This document shows positions 36,467 to 43,464 of a stretch of 64,000 nucleotides of DNA, in pieces. The stretch covers positions 21,826-85,825 of the forward strand of contig USGU01000007.1 of assembly GCA_900554415.1 (NCBI GenBank), written 5' to 3'. The notes below the pieces were generated by a model. It was given only the letters and a program-made list of their open reading frames with translations. It ran no database searches and was not told where the DNA came from. This DNA comes from an uncultured Lachnospiraceae bacterium (lineage in GTDB: Bacteria; Bacillota; Clostridia; Lachnospirales; Lachnospiraceae). Each line of letters starts with the position of its first letter. The stretch's first letter is position 1. The position numbers were made by a program, and so were the translations under genes.

Positions 36467-37147
36467 ATGGGAGCGTTAAATATCAAGCGTGGGACGAAGA
36501 TGCAGCTTGCGAAAGAAGCAGTTGCAGGTCGGGAGCCAGAGTTTAACATGATTAGTACATTTAATAAAGAATTGGATGAATCTGCATTTCTGGTATCAGT
36601 CCCGATGCTGGATGGAAAAGCGCTTCCTGCAGATGAAACGCAGAAATTTTTGTTCCGCTATGAAGAAGGGGAGGAAACCCGAATTATTGCCGGGTATGTG
36701 GATGATGTAGTAAAAGAGGGAATCCGCCATTACTGGAAGATTCGAAGGGTATCGGAGAACAGGCAGTTTGTCAAGCGTGTCGATGTCCGTATGAAAGTAG
36801 AATTTCCGGTACAATTTATGCAGGATACCTGGGCGTTAAATTCCCATGGCGAGATTGATAAAGAGACGGGTGAGACCATGGATATTTCCAATAACGGTCT
36901 TGCTGTATATATGAACCGTTGGTTTGAAGTAGGAGAGACTTGTATTTTTACACTTCCACGTCTGGGAACTGCTTTTGAAGGAATGCCTTCTACAGAAGTG
37001 GTCGGTGTCATCTGCTGGATGAGAGAAATGCCGAAAGGCGGACCGTTCCGTTTTGTTTCGGGTATTCAACTGAGATTTGCAAACACAGATGAGAGAGTAA
37101 AGATGCAGGAATATGTAGCTTATGTGAAAAAGAGATATAAGCTATAA
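36467..37147 (+). CDS. PilZ-domain c-di-GMP-binding protein
   Basis: 226 residues with a YcgR-like arrangement: an N-terminal PilZN-like barrel (~1-95) and a C-terminal PilZ domain (~98-220). The binding residues are present: R-x3-R at Arg104 and Arg108 in VKRVDVR, and D-I-S-N-N-G (139-144). Such proteins change their contacts when c-di-GMP binds. There are no flagellar genes here, so the likely partner is the fibre machinery it sits in, such as the membrane ATPase or protein I encoded 13 nt downstream. It has its own promoter and a good RBS (AGAGGAGAGG). Confidence 0.87.
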   Translation: MGALNIKRGTKMQLAKEAVAGREPEFNMISTFNKELDESAFLVSVPMLDGKALPADETQKFLFRYEEGEETRIIAGYVDDVVKEGIRHYWKIRRVSENRQFVKRVDVRMKVEFPVQFMQDTWALNSHGEIDKETGETMDISNNGLAVYMNRWFEVGETCIFTLPRLGTAFEGMPSTEVVGVICWMREMPKGGPFRFVSGIQLRFANTDERVKMQEYVAYVKKRYKL

Positions 37148-37160
37148 GACGTAGTGTAGG

Positions 37161-38156
37161 ATGAAGTGGAAGAAAGATAATCAGGAAAAGAAAGATAAAC
37201 AGATAGAAAAAGTAAATAAGAAAAAAAGAAAAAAGCAGACAGACCAGATTGTCCGTATTGAAGAACTGGAAGAAATGCTGGAAAAATACGGAGATGATGT
37301 AGATCCTGAAACTATCGTCAGCATGTATGTACCACATAGAAAGCGGAAAAGAATCGGGGCTGCACTTCTCAGAATGGACAGACTGCATCTGATATTAGTG
37401 AGTATGATGCTTGCAGTAGCTGTATTATTTATCATAGCATTTTCACAGGAAAAGATGGGAAATTTTACAATTAACCTGAACCGTCTGGAATTGTACCGTA
37501 AGGGAATCAGCATTTCAGAAACGGGAGAATTCGAAGATGCAACAGCAAGGCTCACTGCAACTTCTATAAAAGATGCAACCAATATATCAATAGATGATCT
37601 CCCGGATAATCTTGATGAAGGAGAACGGGGAAGCCATAATGGAAAGAACTATATGGCTTATACTTATTATGTCAGAAATGCAGGAAAAGAAGATTTGGGA
37701 TATATAGCACGTATTACATTAGATTCATGCGCAAAAGGTGCAGAAGACGCAGTCCGTGTTGCGGTATGGAAAAATGGTGAGCGTGTTGTGTATGCAGAGC
37801 CTGCAAAGGATGGAAATCCGGAGGACGGCTGCGAGAACTTCGAATCAGATGATGTGGTATGCAGCTATCATGAAGCAGACTTTCTGGTAGGAAATGTAGA
37901 CCGCTATACGATTGTTATCTGGATGGAAGGTGATGATCCCGAATGTGTAGATTCCATCATTGGTGGGAGTGTGCAGTTCAGTATGCACATCGATGCAGAT
38001 ACAGATGATAACACAAGCCTGCTTTGGAAATTTGTAAAAGATATTAAAGATACATTGACTGGAGATAAGCCAATCAATGCGGCAGGAAATGAAGCTCCGA
38101 ACGACAGCTATTACTCAGACAGAGAAATTACATGGGAAAATCGGAGAAACCAATAA
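37161..38156 (+). CDS. Single-pass secreted/membrane protein I with E-G-D-D-x-x-C motif
   Basis: 331 residues. A long, very basic cytoplasmic head (~75 residues, K-rich then EELEEMLEKYGDDVDPETIVSMYVPHRKRKR) precedes one helix (~79-96, ILVSMMLAVAVLFIIAF). It lacks a Y-A-W-F end, so it may stay anchored. The external domain ends with IVIWMEGDDPECVDS, the same signature as the secreted subunits, plus an extra ~70-residue tail. Being coupled to the PilZ gene and carrying the largest cytoplasmic head, it is a candidate link between c-di-GMP sensing and the fibre base. Confidence 0.72.
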   Translation: MKWKKDNQEKKDKQIEKVNKKKRKKQTDQIVRIEELEEMLEKYGDDVDPETIVSMYVPHRKRKRIGAALLRMDRLHLILVSMMLAVAVLFIIAFSQEKMGNFTINLNRLELYRKGISISETGEFEDATARLTATSIKDATNISIDDLPDNLDEGERGSHNGKNYMAYTYYVRNAGKEDLGYIARITLDSCAKGAEDAVRVAVWKNGERVVYAEPAKDGNPEDGCENFESDDVVCSYHEADFLVGNVDRYTIVIWMEGDDPECVDSIIGGSVQFSMHIDADTDDNTSLLWKFVKDIKDTLTGDKPINAAGNEAPNDSYYSDREITWENRRNQ

Positions 38157-38264
38157 AATACTTAGGTATAAACAGTGCCACAACCACTGCTTATATAGAT
38201 AAAATTTTAGAAACATCAGAATTGAAAGTACAGTAGAAATAAGGAGAGATTTAGATTACCACTA

Positions 38265-38350
38265 CCTATCATGAAATGGAATCCTCACCGGATATGGTGA
38301 TGGAATAACTCTTTCAACCAGGCCCGGTGGGAGAACGATTTGATGATAGG
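38265..38350 (+). ncRNA. Candidate structured leader RNA upstream of fibre subunit J
   Basis: A 13-bp closing stem with one mismatch (CCTATCATGAAAT 38265-38277 with ATTTGATGATAGG 38338-38350) encloses a perfect hairpin TCACC-GGATAT-GGTGA (38285-38300) and a second arm around ACC-AGGCCC-GGT. It lies about 35 nt before the RBS of gene J. The layout is aptamer-like but matches no riboswitch consensus I can recall, including GEMM classes. Confidence 0.45.
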
Positions 38351-38397
38351 AGAGTAGCTATTACTTTCTACTGGAAATTTGAATGGGGGAAGAAAAA

Positions 38398-39279
38398 ATG
38401 GAAGAAACAAAAAGCGTAAAATCGCTGAAGAAACAGCTTGCGGCTGCAATTGCCATGGTATTGGTTGCCGCTGTAGCGCTGGGATCAAGTACATATGCTT
38501 GGTTTGTAAGTAACAATACGGTTGATGCGACTGTAAGCAGTATTTCTGCACAGTCAAATGCAGCATTCCTGACAATTAATAACACAAATGCTCAGGGAAC
38601 AGAAACATCAACAACAGTTAATTTAACTAATAGTCCTATTGCATTATACCCGTCTCGCCCACATCAGGCAGAAGGTGGAACGGAAACTGACTGGGAAGCT
38701 AATACTGCTCCAGATAAGTTAGTATGGCAGACTGCATATGCAAAGGAAGCTGGTAAAGCAGATGTTCAGACAGATGCAAAAGGAAATGGGATTTATTATG
38801 ATTTAACACATACAGCTGATACAGTTACTGGAACTACAGGATATGTGTCAACATCTCAGGTATATGTATCCTCTAGTCAGGGTGCTTTCAATAGTCTGAA
38901 AATTGAAGGTATGACCGTAACTGCTGCAGGTGATGGAGCTAATAATGACATTGTTAATGCAGTTGGTGCTCTGGTTTCTTGTGGAAATGAGTGGGAGCTT
39001 TGGGAATATGATGCAACCTTAAATGAAAATGCAGGTGGTTGGAAACAGACATCAAAATCTACAAATTCTCTTTCTGGAGCGGAAACTGCAACATTTGGAG
39101 ATGCAGTAACTGCTAATAAAATCTTAACAGTTAATGTTACTCTGTTCTATGATGGAGATTATACAACTATCAATACTAATAATTTCAATAAGTTGGGTCA
39201 GGCAAGTGTAAAACTTGATTTCTCTGCAACACCAGTTCAGCAGGGTGTAAACGGAAATTATACTCAGGGAACTAACTAA
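38398..39279 (+). CDS. SipW-signal secreted protein J, TasA-like major subunit candidate
   Basis: 293 residues from ATG 38398, chosen over 38383 because GGGGGAAG (38385-38392) is a strong RBS for it. Helix ending in VALGSSTYAWFVSNNTVDATVSSISAQSNAAF, the clearest SipW-type signal in the locus. The mature protein is small, Thr/Asn/Ala-rich and without cysteine clusters or the E-G-x-D motif, as expected for a repetitive fibre subunit. It has its own leader and is followed by hairpins that may trim or protect its mRNA. A truncated paralogue lies at 42026. Confidence 0.76.
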   Translation: MEETKSVKSLKKQLAAAIAMVLVAAVALGSSTYAWFVSNNTVDATVSSISAQSNAAFLTINNTNAQGTETSTTVNLTNSPIALYPSRPHQAEGGTETDWEANTAPDKLVWQTAYAKEAGKADVQTDAKGNGIYYDLTHTADTVTGTTGYVSTSQVYVSSSQGAFNSLKIEGMTVTAAGDGANNDIVNAVGALVSCGNEWELWEYDATLNENAGGWKQTSKSTNSLSGAETATFGDAVTANKILTVNVTLFYDGDYTTINTNNFNKLGQASVKLDFSATPVQQGVNGNYTQGTN

Positions 39280-39293
39280 ATAATAATATCGCT

Positions 39294-39357
39294 CTCCACG
39301 GTTGTGGCGTGGAGGGCATACCAAAAGGCAGAAGAGTCTTTTCCGCTTTTTGGTATG
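39294..39357 (+). repeat. Two consecutive hairpins between subunit genes J and K
   Basis: CTCCACG/CGTGGAG (39294-39300, 39308-39314) and CATACCAAAA/TTTTGGTATG (39317-39326, 39348-39357, loop 21 nt). Neither has a terminator T-run, so they more likely stabilise the J message or attenuate K. Confidence 0.6.
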
Positions 39358-39372
39358 TCAAAAGAAAAGGAT

Positions 39373-40374
39373 ATGATGGAGATGAAAACGAAAAGTCAAA
39401 AATTAAAAATACAGCTTATGGGTGCTATACTAAGTGTATCTGTCAGTGCATTCGCCTTAACTTCTGCCACTTATGCCTGGTATGTGGCAAATAATAAAGT
39501 CACATCTGAAACGAGTTCCATTATGGCAGAAGCCAATGGTTTTATGCTTCAAATCGTAAAATTAGGTGATACGCTTGATCATGGAAGTGACACTGCACTT
39601 GTATCAGCAGTAGAAGGACATAAGATCAGCCCAGCTTCTACAGAAGATGCAAAATCATGGTGGGTTCCGGAAAACTGGAATGCCGATATGAATGTGGCAA
39701 CTTATATGCATCCTACATGGGATATTGATGCAAACGGAAATACATTGTATGGTCAATATACTGTTGGTGATGAAACATACTATGCATATGCTGTTGGTGA
39801 ATATACTCTATACACATTAACAAATACCGGAATTTGTGATGTATATCTGGATGGTTCAAACCCAGAAGGAGCTGTTCAGGTAACGATAAAAGATGCGGAT
39901 GGGAAAGAAACAGCTGTAAATGATAAAGTAGCAGCTTCTCTTCGAGTCGGAATTACAATTGATGCAGGAAAAGGATCTGGCGAAAAATTGGTATTGGTTT
40001 ATGCTCCAAAAGCAGAGGATACGAATGCTCATGGGAATGATGTGAATTCAACTAACGGCTGGAGTGTGGTAAAAGATAGCAATTCAACAAAAAAGCCATC
40101 CTATCCATATGTGTATGAAAAAAACTATACATGGACAGATTCCACAGATGGAAAAACGTACAATTATGCGGCCACAAAAGATGGATTCAGCTATATACTG
40201 CCTACCGGAAATGCACGGAAAATTGCATCTGGTGTAGATTATGATGGAAATACAACCATGCGAGTTTACATCTGGATGGAAGGAACTGATGCAGACTGCA
40301 TTAGCCGCATTGTAGATGGCGATGAAAGACAATTTAATGTGACAGTACATTTGGCAGGTGTATCTGCTGAATAA
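39373..40374 (+). CDS. SipW-signal secreted protein K with E-G-T-D-x-D-C motif
   Basis: About 333 residues. ATG 39373, 39376 and 39382 are all possible after AAAAGG (39366-39370); the open frame back to 39304 crosses the upstream hairpins and is not used. Helix ending in FALTSATYAWYVANNKVTSETSSIMAEANGFMLQIVK. The body holds a longer insert than E-H and the C-terminus has VYIWMEGTDADCISR and VTVHLAGVSAE. It closes the locus before a terminator. Confidence 0.75.
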   Translation: MMEMKTKSQKLKIQLMGAILSVSVSAFALTSATYAWYVANNKVTSETSSIMAEANGFMLQIVKLGDTLDHGSDTALVSAVEGHKISPASTEDAKSWWVPENWNADMNVATYMHPTWDIDANGNTLYGQYTVGDETYYAYAVGEYTLYTLTNTGICDVYLDGSNPEGAVQVTIKDADGKETAVNDKVAASLRVGITIDAGKGSGEKLVLVYAPKAEDTNAHGNDVNSTNGWSVVKDSNSTKKPSYPYVYEKNYTWTDSTDGKTYNYAATKDGFSYILPTGNARKIASGVDYDGNTTMRVYIWMEGTDADCISRIVDGDERQFNVTVHLAGVSAE

Positions 40375-40393
40375 GACTGCAAATATGAATTGA

Positions 40394-40425
40394 AAGGTCA
40401 TGGCACAAGCCATGGCTTTTCTTTT
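40394..40425 (+). terminator. Rho-independent terminator after gene K
   Basis: CATGGC-ACAA-GCCATG followed by GCTTTTCTTTTTC. Confidence 0.82.
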
Positions 40426-40620
40426 TCTCTAAAATTCCCTCTATTGTTTACTATCCCCAATCTCCTCTATGCATTTTCGATATATCTGATAAATTTTTAT
40501 TTCCATGATTTCTGGTATTATCATACGACTGAAAAAACAATCAAAAAATGTTTCTATTTCCGAAATCCTGCATATACTACTGACGAGCGTGGAAATGCCA
40601 GCTCTACAATTTTTTCTCTA

Positions 40621-40648
40621 TTGAACTTAGGTAATTTTGTGATACGAT
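40621..40648 (+). promoter_or_regulatory. Promoter of the candidate structured RNA
   Basis: TTGAAC (40621-40626) and TACGAT (40643-40648), 16-nt spacer, extended -10 TGA. The TGTGATA preceding the start resembles the two fibre-operon promoters. Confidence 0.5.
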
Positions 40649-40654
40649 AACTTT

Positions 40655-40829
40655 AGAGGATAGCGGCAATAATCAGCTATCGCGGTGATGAAGCAATTGA
40701 CTGGTTCGGTTTCAGCCGATTGTGGAGCCAGACCGTGGGTTATGCGGTAACCACAAGCCGAATAGATTCTTTGAATCGAAGAAAAATGCTTAGTGAGAGC
40801 CTTGCTTCGGCAAGGCTCTTATTTATGTG
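40655..40829 (+). ncRNA. Unidentified structured RNA or leader ending in a terminator
   Basis: Between a promoter and a strong terminator lie several stable stems and no convincing ORF. The stems are GATAGC/GCTATC near 40660-40678, CTGG...CCAG enclosing TCGG-TTTCAG-CCGA, GTGG-TTA/TAACCAC around TGCGG, GATTC-TTT-GAATC, and the terminator AGAGCCTTGC-TTCG-GCAAGGCTCT (40796-40819). The next gene, with its own RBS, starts 20 nt after the terminator, so this may be a terminator-controlled leader or an independent RNA. It does not match a class I can name. Confidence 0.5.
40796..40825 (+). terminator. Terminator of the structured RNA
   Basis: Perfect 10-bp stem with TTCG tetraloop, then TTATTTAT. 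Confidence 0.8.
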
Positions 40830-40848
40830 ATACAAGGAGATGATGTGT

Positions 40849-40959
40849 ATGGAAAACAATAATCACGGATTACTGTATAATGCAGCAGGTGCGTGGAAAG
40901 AACTGACAGAATATTATTTCTTCAATTGTATTGTCCAGTCTCTTGGAAAAGCTAAATGA
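40849..40959 (+). pseudogene. 5' fragment of a gene, cut off by the abiF insertion
   Basis: A good RBS (AAGGAGATGATG) precedes ATG 40849, but the frame lasts only 36 codons, and its last ~13 codons are antisense to abiF. The visible N-terminus (GLLYNAAGAWKELTEYYF) vaguely resembles the start of PBECR4-type nuclease-domain proteins. That family resemblance is weak. The break point at about 40914 marks a DNA rearrangement. Confidence 0.45.
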
Positions 40960-41762
40960 TATAAATCAATGTCCTCTTTGTATTCTTCAAAAAGAGCTTC
41001 CAATCTTGGCATAAATTCAGAATTCCATTTTTCAGCAGATGGATATAATGCTTTCACAGAAAGTATTGCACCCCAGAGTCTTCGTTTTGCTGCTTCGGAG
41101 ATTTGAAATCCGGAAGGCATTGCAGAGAAGATTCTAAAATAAAGTCTGCCATAATGTGCACATATATTCCTTAAATCGGTGCAACAGCGCATCCAACTGA
41201 TCATATTTTTATAATCGGCACCTGTAAATGCTTTCTTATCTGCGGTTATCAGGTCATTATAAAAATACGAAAGCATACCAAATGTAAATAATTCAGATAT
41301 TACCCATAACGGAAACTGACCATTGTAATTATCTATATGGTGCTTTACAAACAGAACTTTCTTGTTGTTTTCAATTTCACGGTCAATATTCTGCTTAAAT
41401 TTATCAGCATTATGTTTTGAATTGAATGAAGAAGCATCCAAATATCCAAGAGGACCATATTTTTCTGAGTGAAAATGTGCAAGTCTCGTGCGAAGGCTCA
41501 CTTCAATAACTTCAATAGCAGAGAATAATAAATTGCGGAGTTTTCGGTCAAATTCATAAATTCGATATACTCTTTCAAATGAAAGATTGTCCATATAGGT
41601 TCCATCAAAATTTTTAAATGGTAAAAAATAGGCAGACAATCGGTAATAACCGATGTTGACTAAAACATCTCTGCAAAAGGAATCATCGTCTATAATACAT
41701 CCCTTTTCACGCAGCTTATTTATTTGTCCCTTGTAGGACAGGTGTGCTTTTACTTCATTCAT
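40914..41762 (-). CDS. abiF: AbiF-type Abi_2 HEPN protein (abortive infection toxin)
   Basis: 282 residues from the ATG at 41762 (GGAGAT RBS on the minus strand; longer upstream frame rejected because it would cover the small RNA). Abi_2 hallmarks: KAHLSYKGQINKLREKGCIIDD, NIGYYRLSAYFLPF, FDRKLRNLLFSAIEVIEVSLRTRLAH and the HEPN RNase motif R198-x4-H203 in LRNICAHYGR. AbiF/AbiD proteins give phage resistance. AbiF has been reported as a toxin restrained by a conserved small RNA and as a relative of the Cas13 ancestor. Here that RNA is also visible directly upstream. It lies opposite to all neighbours and interrupts another gene, so it came by transfer. Confidence 0.9.
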   Translation of the reverse strand: MNEVKAHLSYKGQINKLREKGCIIDDDSFCRDVLVNIGYYRLSAYFLPFKNFDGTYMDNLSFERVYRIYEFDRKLRNLLFSAIEVIEVSLRTRLAHFHSEKYGPLGYLDASSFNSKHNADKFKQNIDREIENNKKVLFVKHHIDNYNGQFPLWVISELFTFGMLSYFYNDLITADKKAFTGADYKNMISWMRCCTDLRNICAHYGRLYFRIFSAMPSGFQISEAAKRRLWGAILSVKALYPSAEKWNSEFMPRLEALFEEYKEDIDLYHLAFPRDWTIQLKK

Positions 41763-41779
41763 AAAATATCTCCGTATAA

Positions 41780-41829
41780 AAAAATGTCTCCCCTGGGGCA
41801 CATCGTTGAGAGGTGCGGGGAGTCCTGTT
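41780..41829 (-). ncRNA. abiF-associated small RNA (probable RNA antitoxin)
   Basis: On the minus strand, CTCCCC (41817-41822 region) pairs with GGGGAG near 41787-41797 and encloses GCAC-loop-GTGC with loop CTCTCAACGAT, followed by ACATTTTTTT. The promoter is immediately upstream and the abiF RBS follows at once. Position, compactness and the CTCAACGATGTGCCCC core match the abiF RNA arrangement known upstream of Abi_2 genes. The T run may act as a leaky terminator, giving much RNA and little toxin. Confidence 0.75.
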
Positions 41830-41835
41830 AATATT

Positions 41836-41864
41836 ATTATATGTATAACAGATAAAACAATCAA
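41836..41864 (-). promoter_or_regulatory. Promoter of the abiF small RNA and abiF
   Basis: Minus strand TTGATT (41864-41859), 17 nt, TATAAT (41841-41836). Transcription would start near 41829, at the first base of the small RNA. Confidence 0.8.
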
Positions 41865-42025
41865 TGTGCAAAATAGCCAAAATTATCTTAATCCCTGACA
41901 ATGCAAGCTGGTATACGGCTACACACTTCGAAAGCCTTATGAAAGCAAGCCACAAAATCGTTAAACGGTTGTTTTGTTTGGATTATACGCCTTAAAAGTA
42001 TCATCGTTTAGTAAGTAACGTTGTC

Positions 42026-42280
42026 ATGATATGCGTTGCCGCTATTGCGCTGGGATCAAGTACGTATGCTTGGTTTGTAACGAATAATACTGTAAAAGCT
42101 ACAACAAGTACAATTAGTGCGCAGTCAAATGCAGCATTTATGAAGATTAAATATAATGCTACAGCAACAACATCTGATCTGACAGCCAACGGTTATAATA
42201 AGAGTGGTGACTGGATTTATGTTGGCTCACCAGCTACTGCTGTAACAAAAGAACATCATCATCCTAGACTGTCAGCATAA
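42026..42280 (+). pseudogene. Truncated copy of fibre subunit J
   Basis: The sequence VAAIALGSSTYAWFVTNNTVKATTSTISAQSNAAFMKI is nearly the same as residues ~20-58 of protein J, at both protein and DNA level. The cytoplasmic head and start are missing, and the frame ends after ~50 more residues in an unrelated tail (KEHHHPRLSA). It shows that the fibre locus once extended at least to 42.3 kb and that the abiF segment now separates the two copies. Confidence 0.8.
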
Positions 42281-42449
42281 AATCAACCTAAAATATATTT
42301 TTTGATAAAAGTATAGAATATTCTTATCTGTTTATCAGAATACTTGCTTAAACTGTACAGAGAGATAAATTTGATGTAGAATAATGGGAGCAATAGCAAT
42401 TTTAGACAATATTGAAGAAAACAATTTAAAAAGAGAGTAATATAATAAG

Positions 42450-42851
42450 ATGAAAACAATACGAGTAGTAGCTGCAATTATTAAGGCAGTAAATGACAAG
42501 GGGGAACCAATCATCTTCGCAACGCAACGGGGATATGGTGAATTTAAAGATGGATGGGAATTCCCAGGAGGCAAAATAGAAGCAGGTGAGACTACGCAGG
42601 AAGCATTGGTTCGAGAGATTATGGAAGAACTGGATACACGAATCACAGTGGGGGATTTGGTTGATACAGTAGAGTATGATTATCCGGCATTCCATCTTTC
42701 TATGGACTGCTTCTGGGCTGAGGTGGTGTCAGGCAATTTAATTTTAAAAGAGCATGAGGCGGCTAAATGGCTCACAAAAGAGGCACTGGATTCAGTAGAG
42801 TGGCTTCCGGCGGATATTGAACTGATTAAGAAAATAAAGAATATGATGTAG
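42450..42851 (+). CDS. mutT: NUDIX hydrolase, MutT-like 8-oxo-dGTP diphosphatase
   Basis: 133 residues, MutT length. The NUDIX box is GGKIEAGETTQEALVREIMEEL (residues ~37-58), in the form G-x5-E-x7-R-E-x2-E-E. It hydrolyses oxidised or unwanted nucleoside triphosphates, sparing DNA from mutation. CFWAEVVSGNLILKEHEAAKWL is typical of the MutT/CTP-pyrophosphohydrolase group. Its stop codon is shared in frame with a downstream subtilase remnant, which looks like a rearranged junction. Confidence 0.9.
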   Translation: MKTIRVVAAIIKAVNDKGEPIIFATQRGYGEFKDGWEFPGGKIEAGETTQEALVREIMEELDTRITVGDLVDTVEYDYPAFHLSMDCFWAEVVSGNLILKEHEAAKWLTKEALDSVEWLPADIELIKKIKNMM

Positions 42852-42938
42852 TTACAGGCTCGCCTGAAACCGGAATTCTCCGTTTTCAGCGAAAAACCCA
42901 TAAATTCCCTGATATTTGTCTACAACGGAAATAATACT

Positions 42939-43331
42939 TTGCACACCGTATCCGTGATTGATGTTTATGATTGTCAGATTATCAATTTAAGTGCTGGACT
43001 TGAATCAGATATAGAGTCTGTGCGTCAGGCGGTGGAATATGCAAAAGAAAAGCAAGTACTGATTGTTGCATCCGCAGGAAATGATTACGCGGAAAATGGA
43101 GAAGTAAAACATTACCCGGCAGCTTATGAAAGTGTGCTTGCAGTGGGGTCACTCAAAGAAGATGGCACCACTGTTTCCGATTTCTCTCAAAGAGGAGATT
43201 GGGTAAATGTCTACGAAATTGGTGAGAATGTGACAATCAAAACACTCAGTGGGAATACAAAGACGGGTGAGGGGACTTCGTATTCTGCAGCAAAAGTAAC
43301 AGCGGAGAAAGCAAAAGAATTGAAAAAGTAA
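42939..43331 (+). pseudogene. Remnant of an S8 (subtilisin-like) serine protease
   Basis: The ~130 residues cover the second half of a subtilase catalytic domain: oxyanion Asn in VASAGND and nucleophile Ser in GEGTSYSAA. The Asp and His of the triad and any export signal are missing, and the frame is open to the mutT stop without a plausible start (first usable codon is TTG). A deletion has joined an unrelated stub (SEKPINSLIFVYN) to the protease. Not expected to be active. Confidence 0.75.
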
Positions 43332-43356
43332 ATAGAAGACGTTATAGTTCACACCC

Positions 43357-43378
43357 CAGCCAGCTCCTCTGGCTTTTT
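43357..43378 (+). terminator. Rho-independent terminator
   Basis: AGCCAG-CTCCT-CTGGCT followed by TTTT. Confidence 0.75.
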
Positions 43379-43464
43379 GTGCAAAACGTAGAAAAATGAT
43401 GTTGTCAAGCTATTTTGCAATTCAAAAGAGAAAGAAAAGACATAGTTCAGAAATGGAGAAAATA

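Noticed and set aside
38265..38350. c-di-GMP riboswitch (GEMM class I or II)
   Set aside because: Proximity to PilZ is tempting, but the conserved GEMM core bases are absent; left as an unassigned structure.
40390..40650. 86-residue open frame after gene K
   Set aside because: It begins within the terminator hairpin, is AT-rich with no RBS and runs into the promoter of the structured RNA.
41763..41864. N-terminal extension of AbiF
   Set aside because: The extension would translate the small RNA and its promoter; the ATG at 41762 has a proper RBS and the family start.
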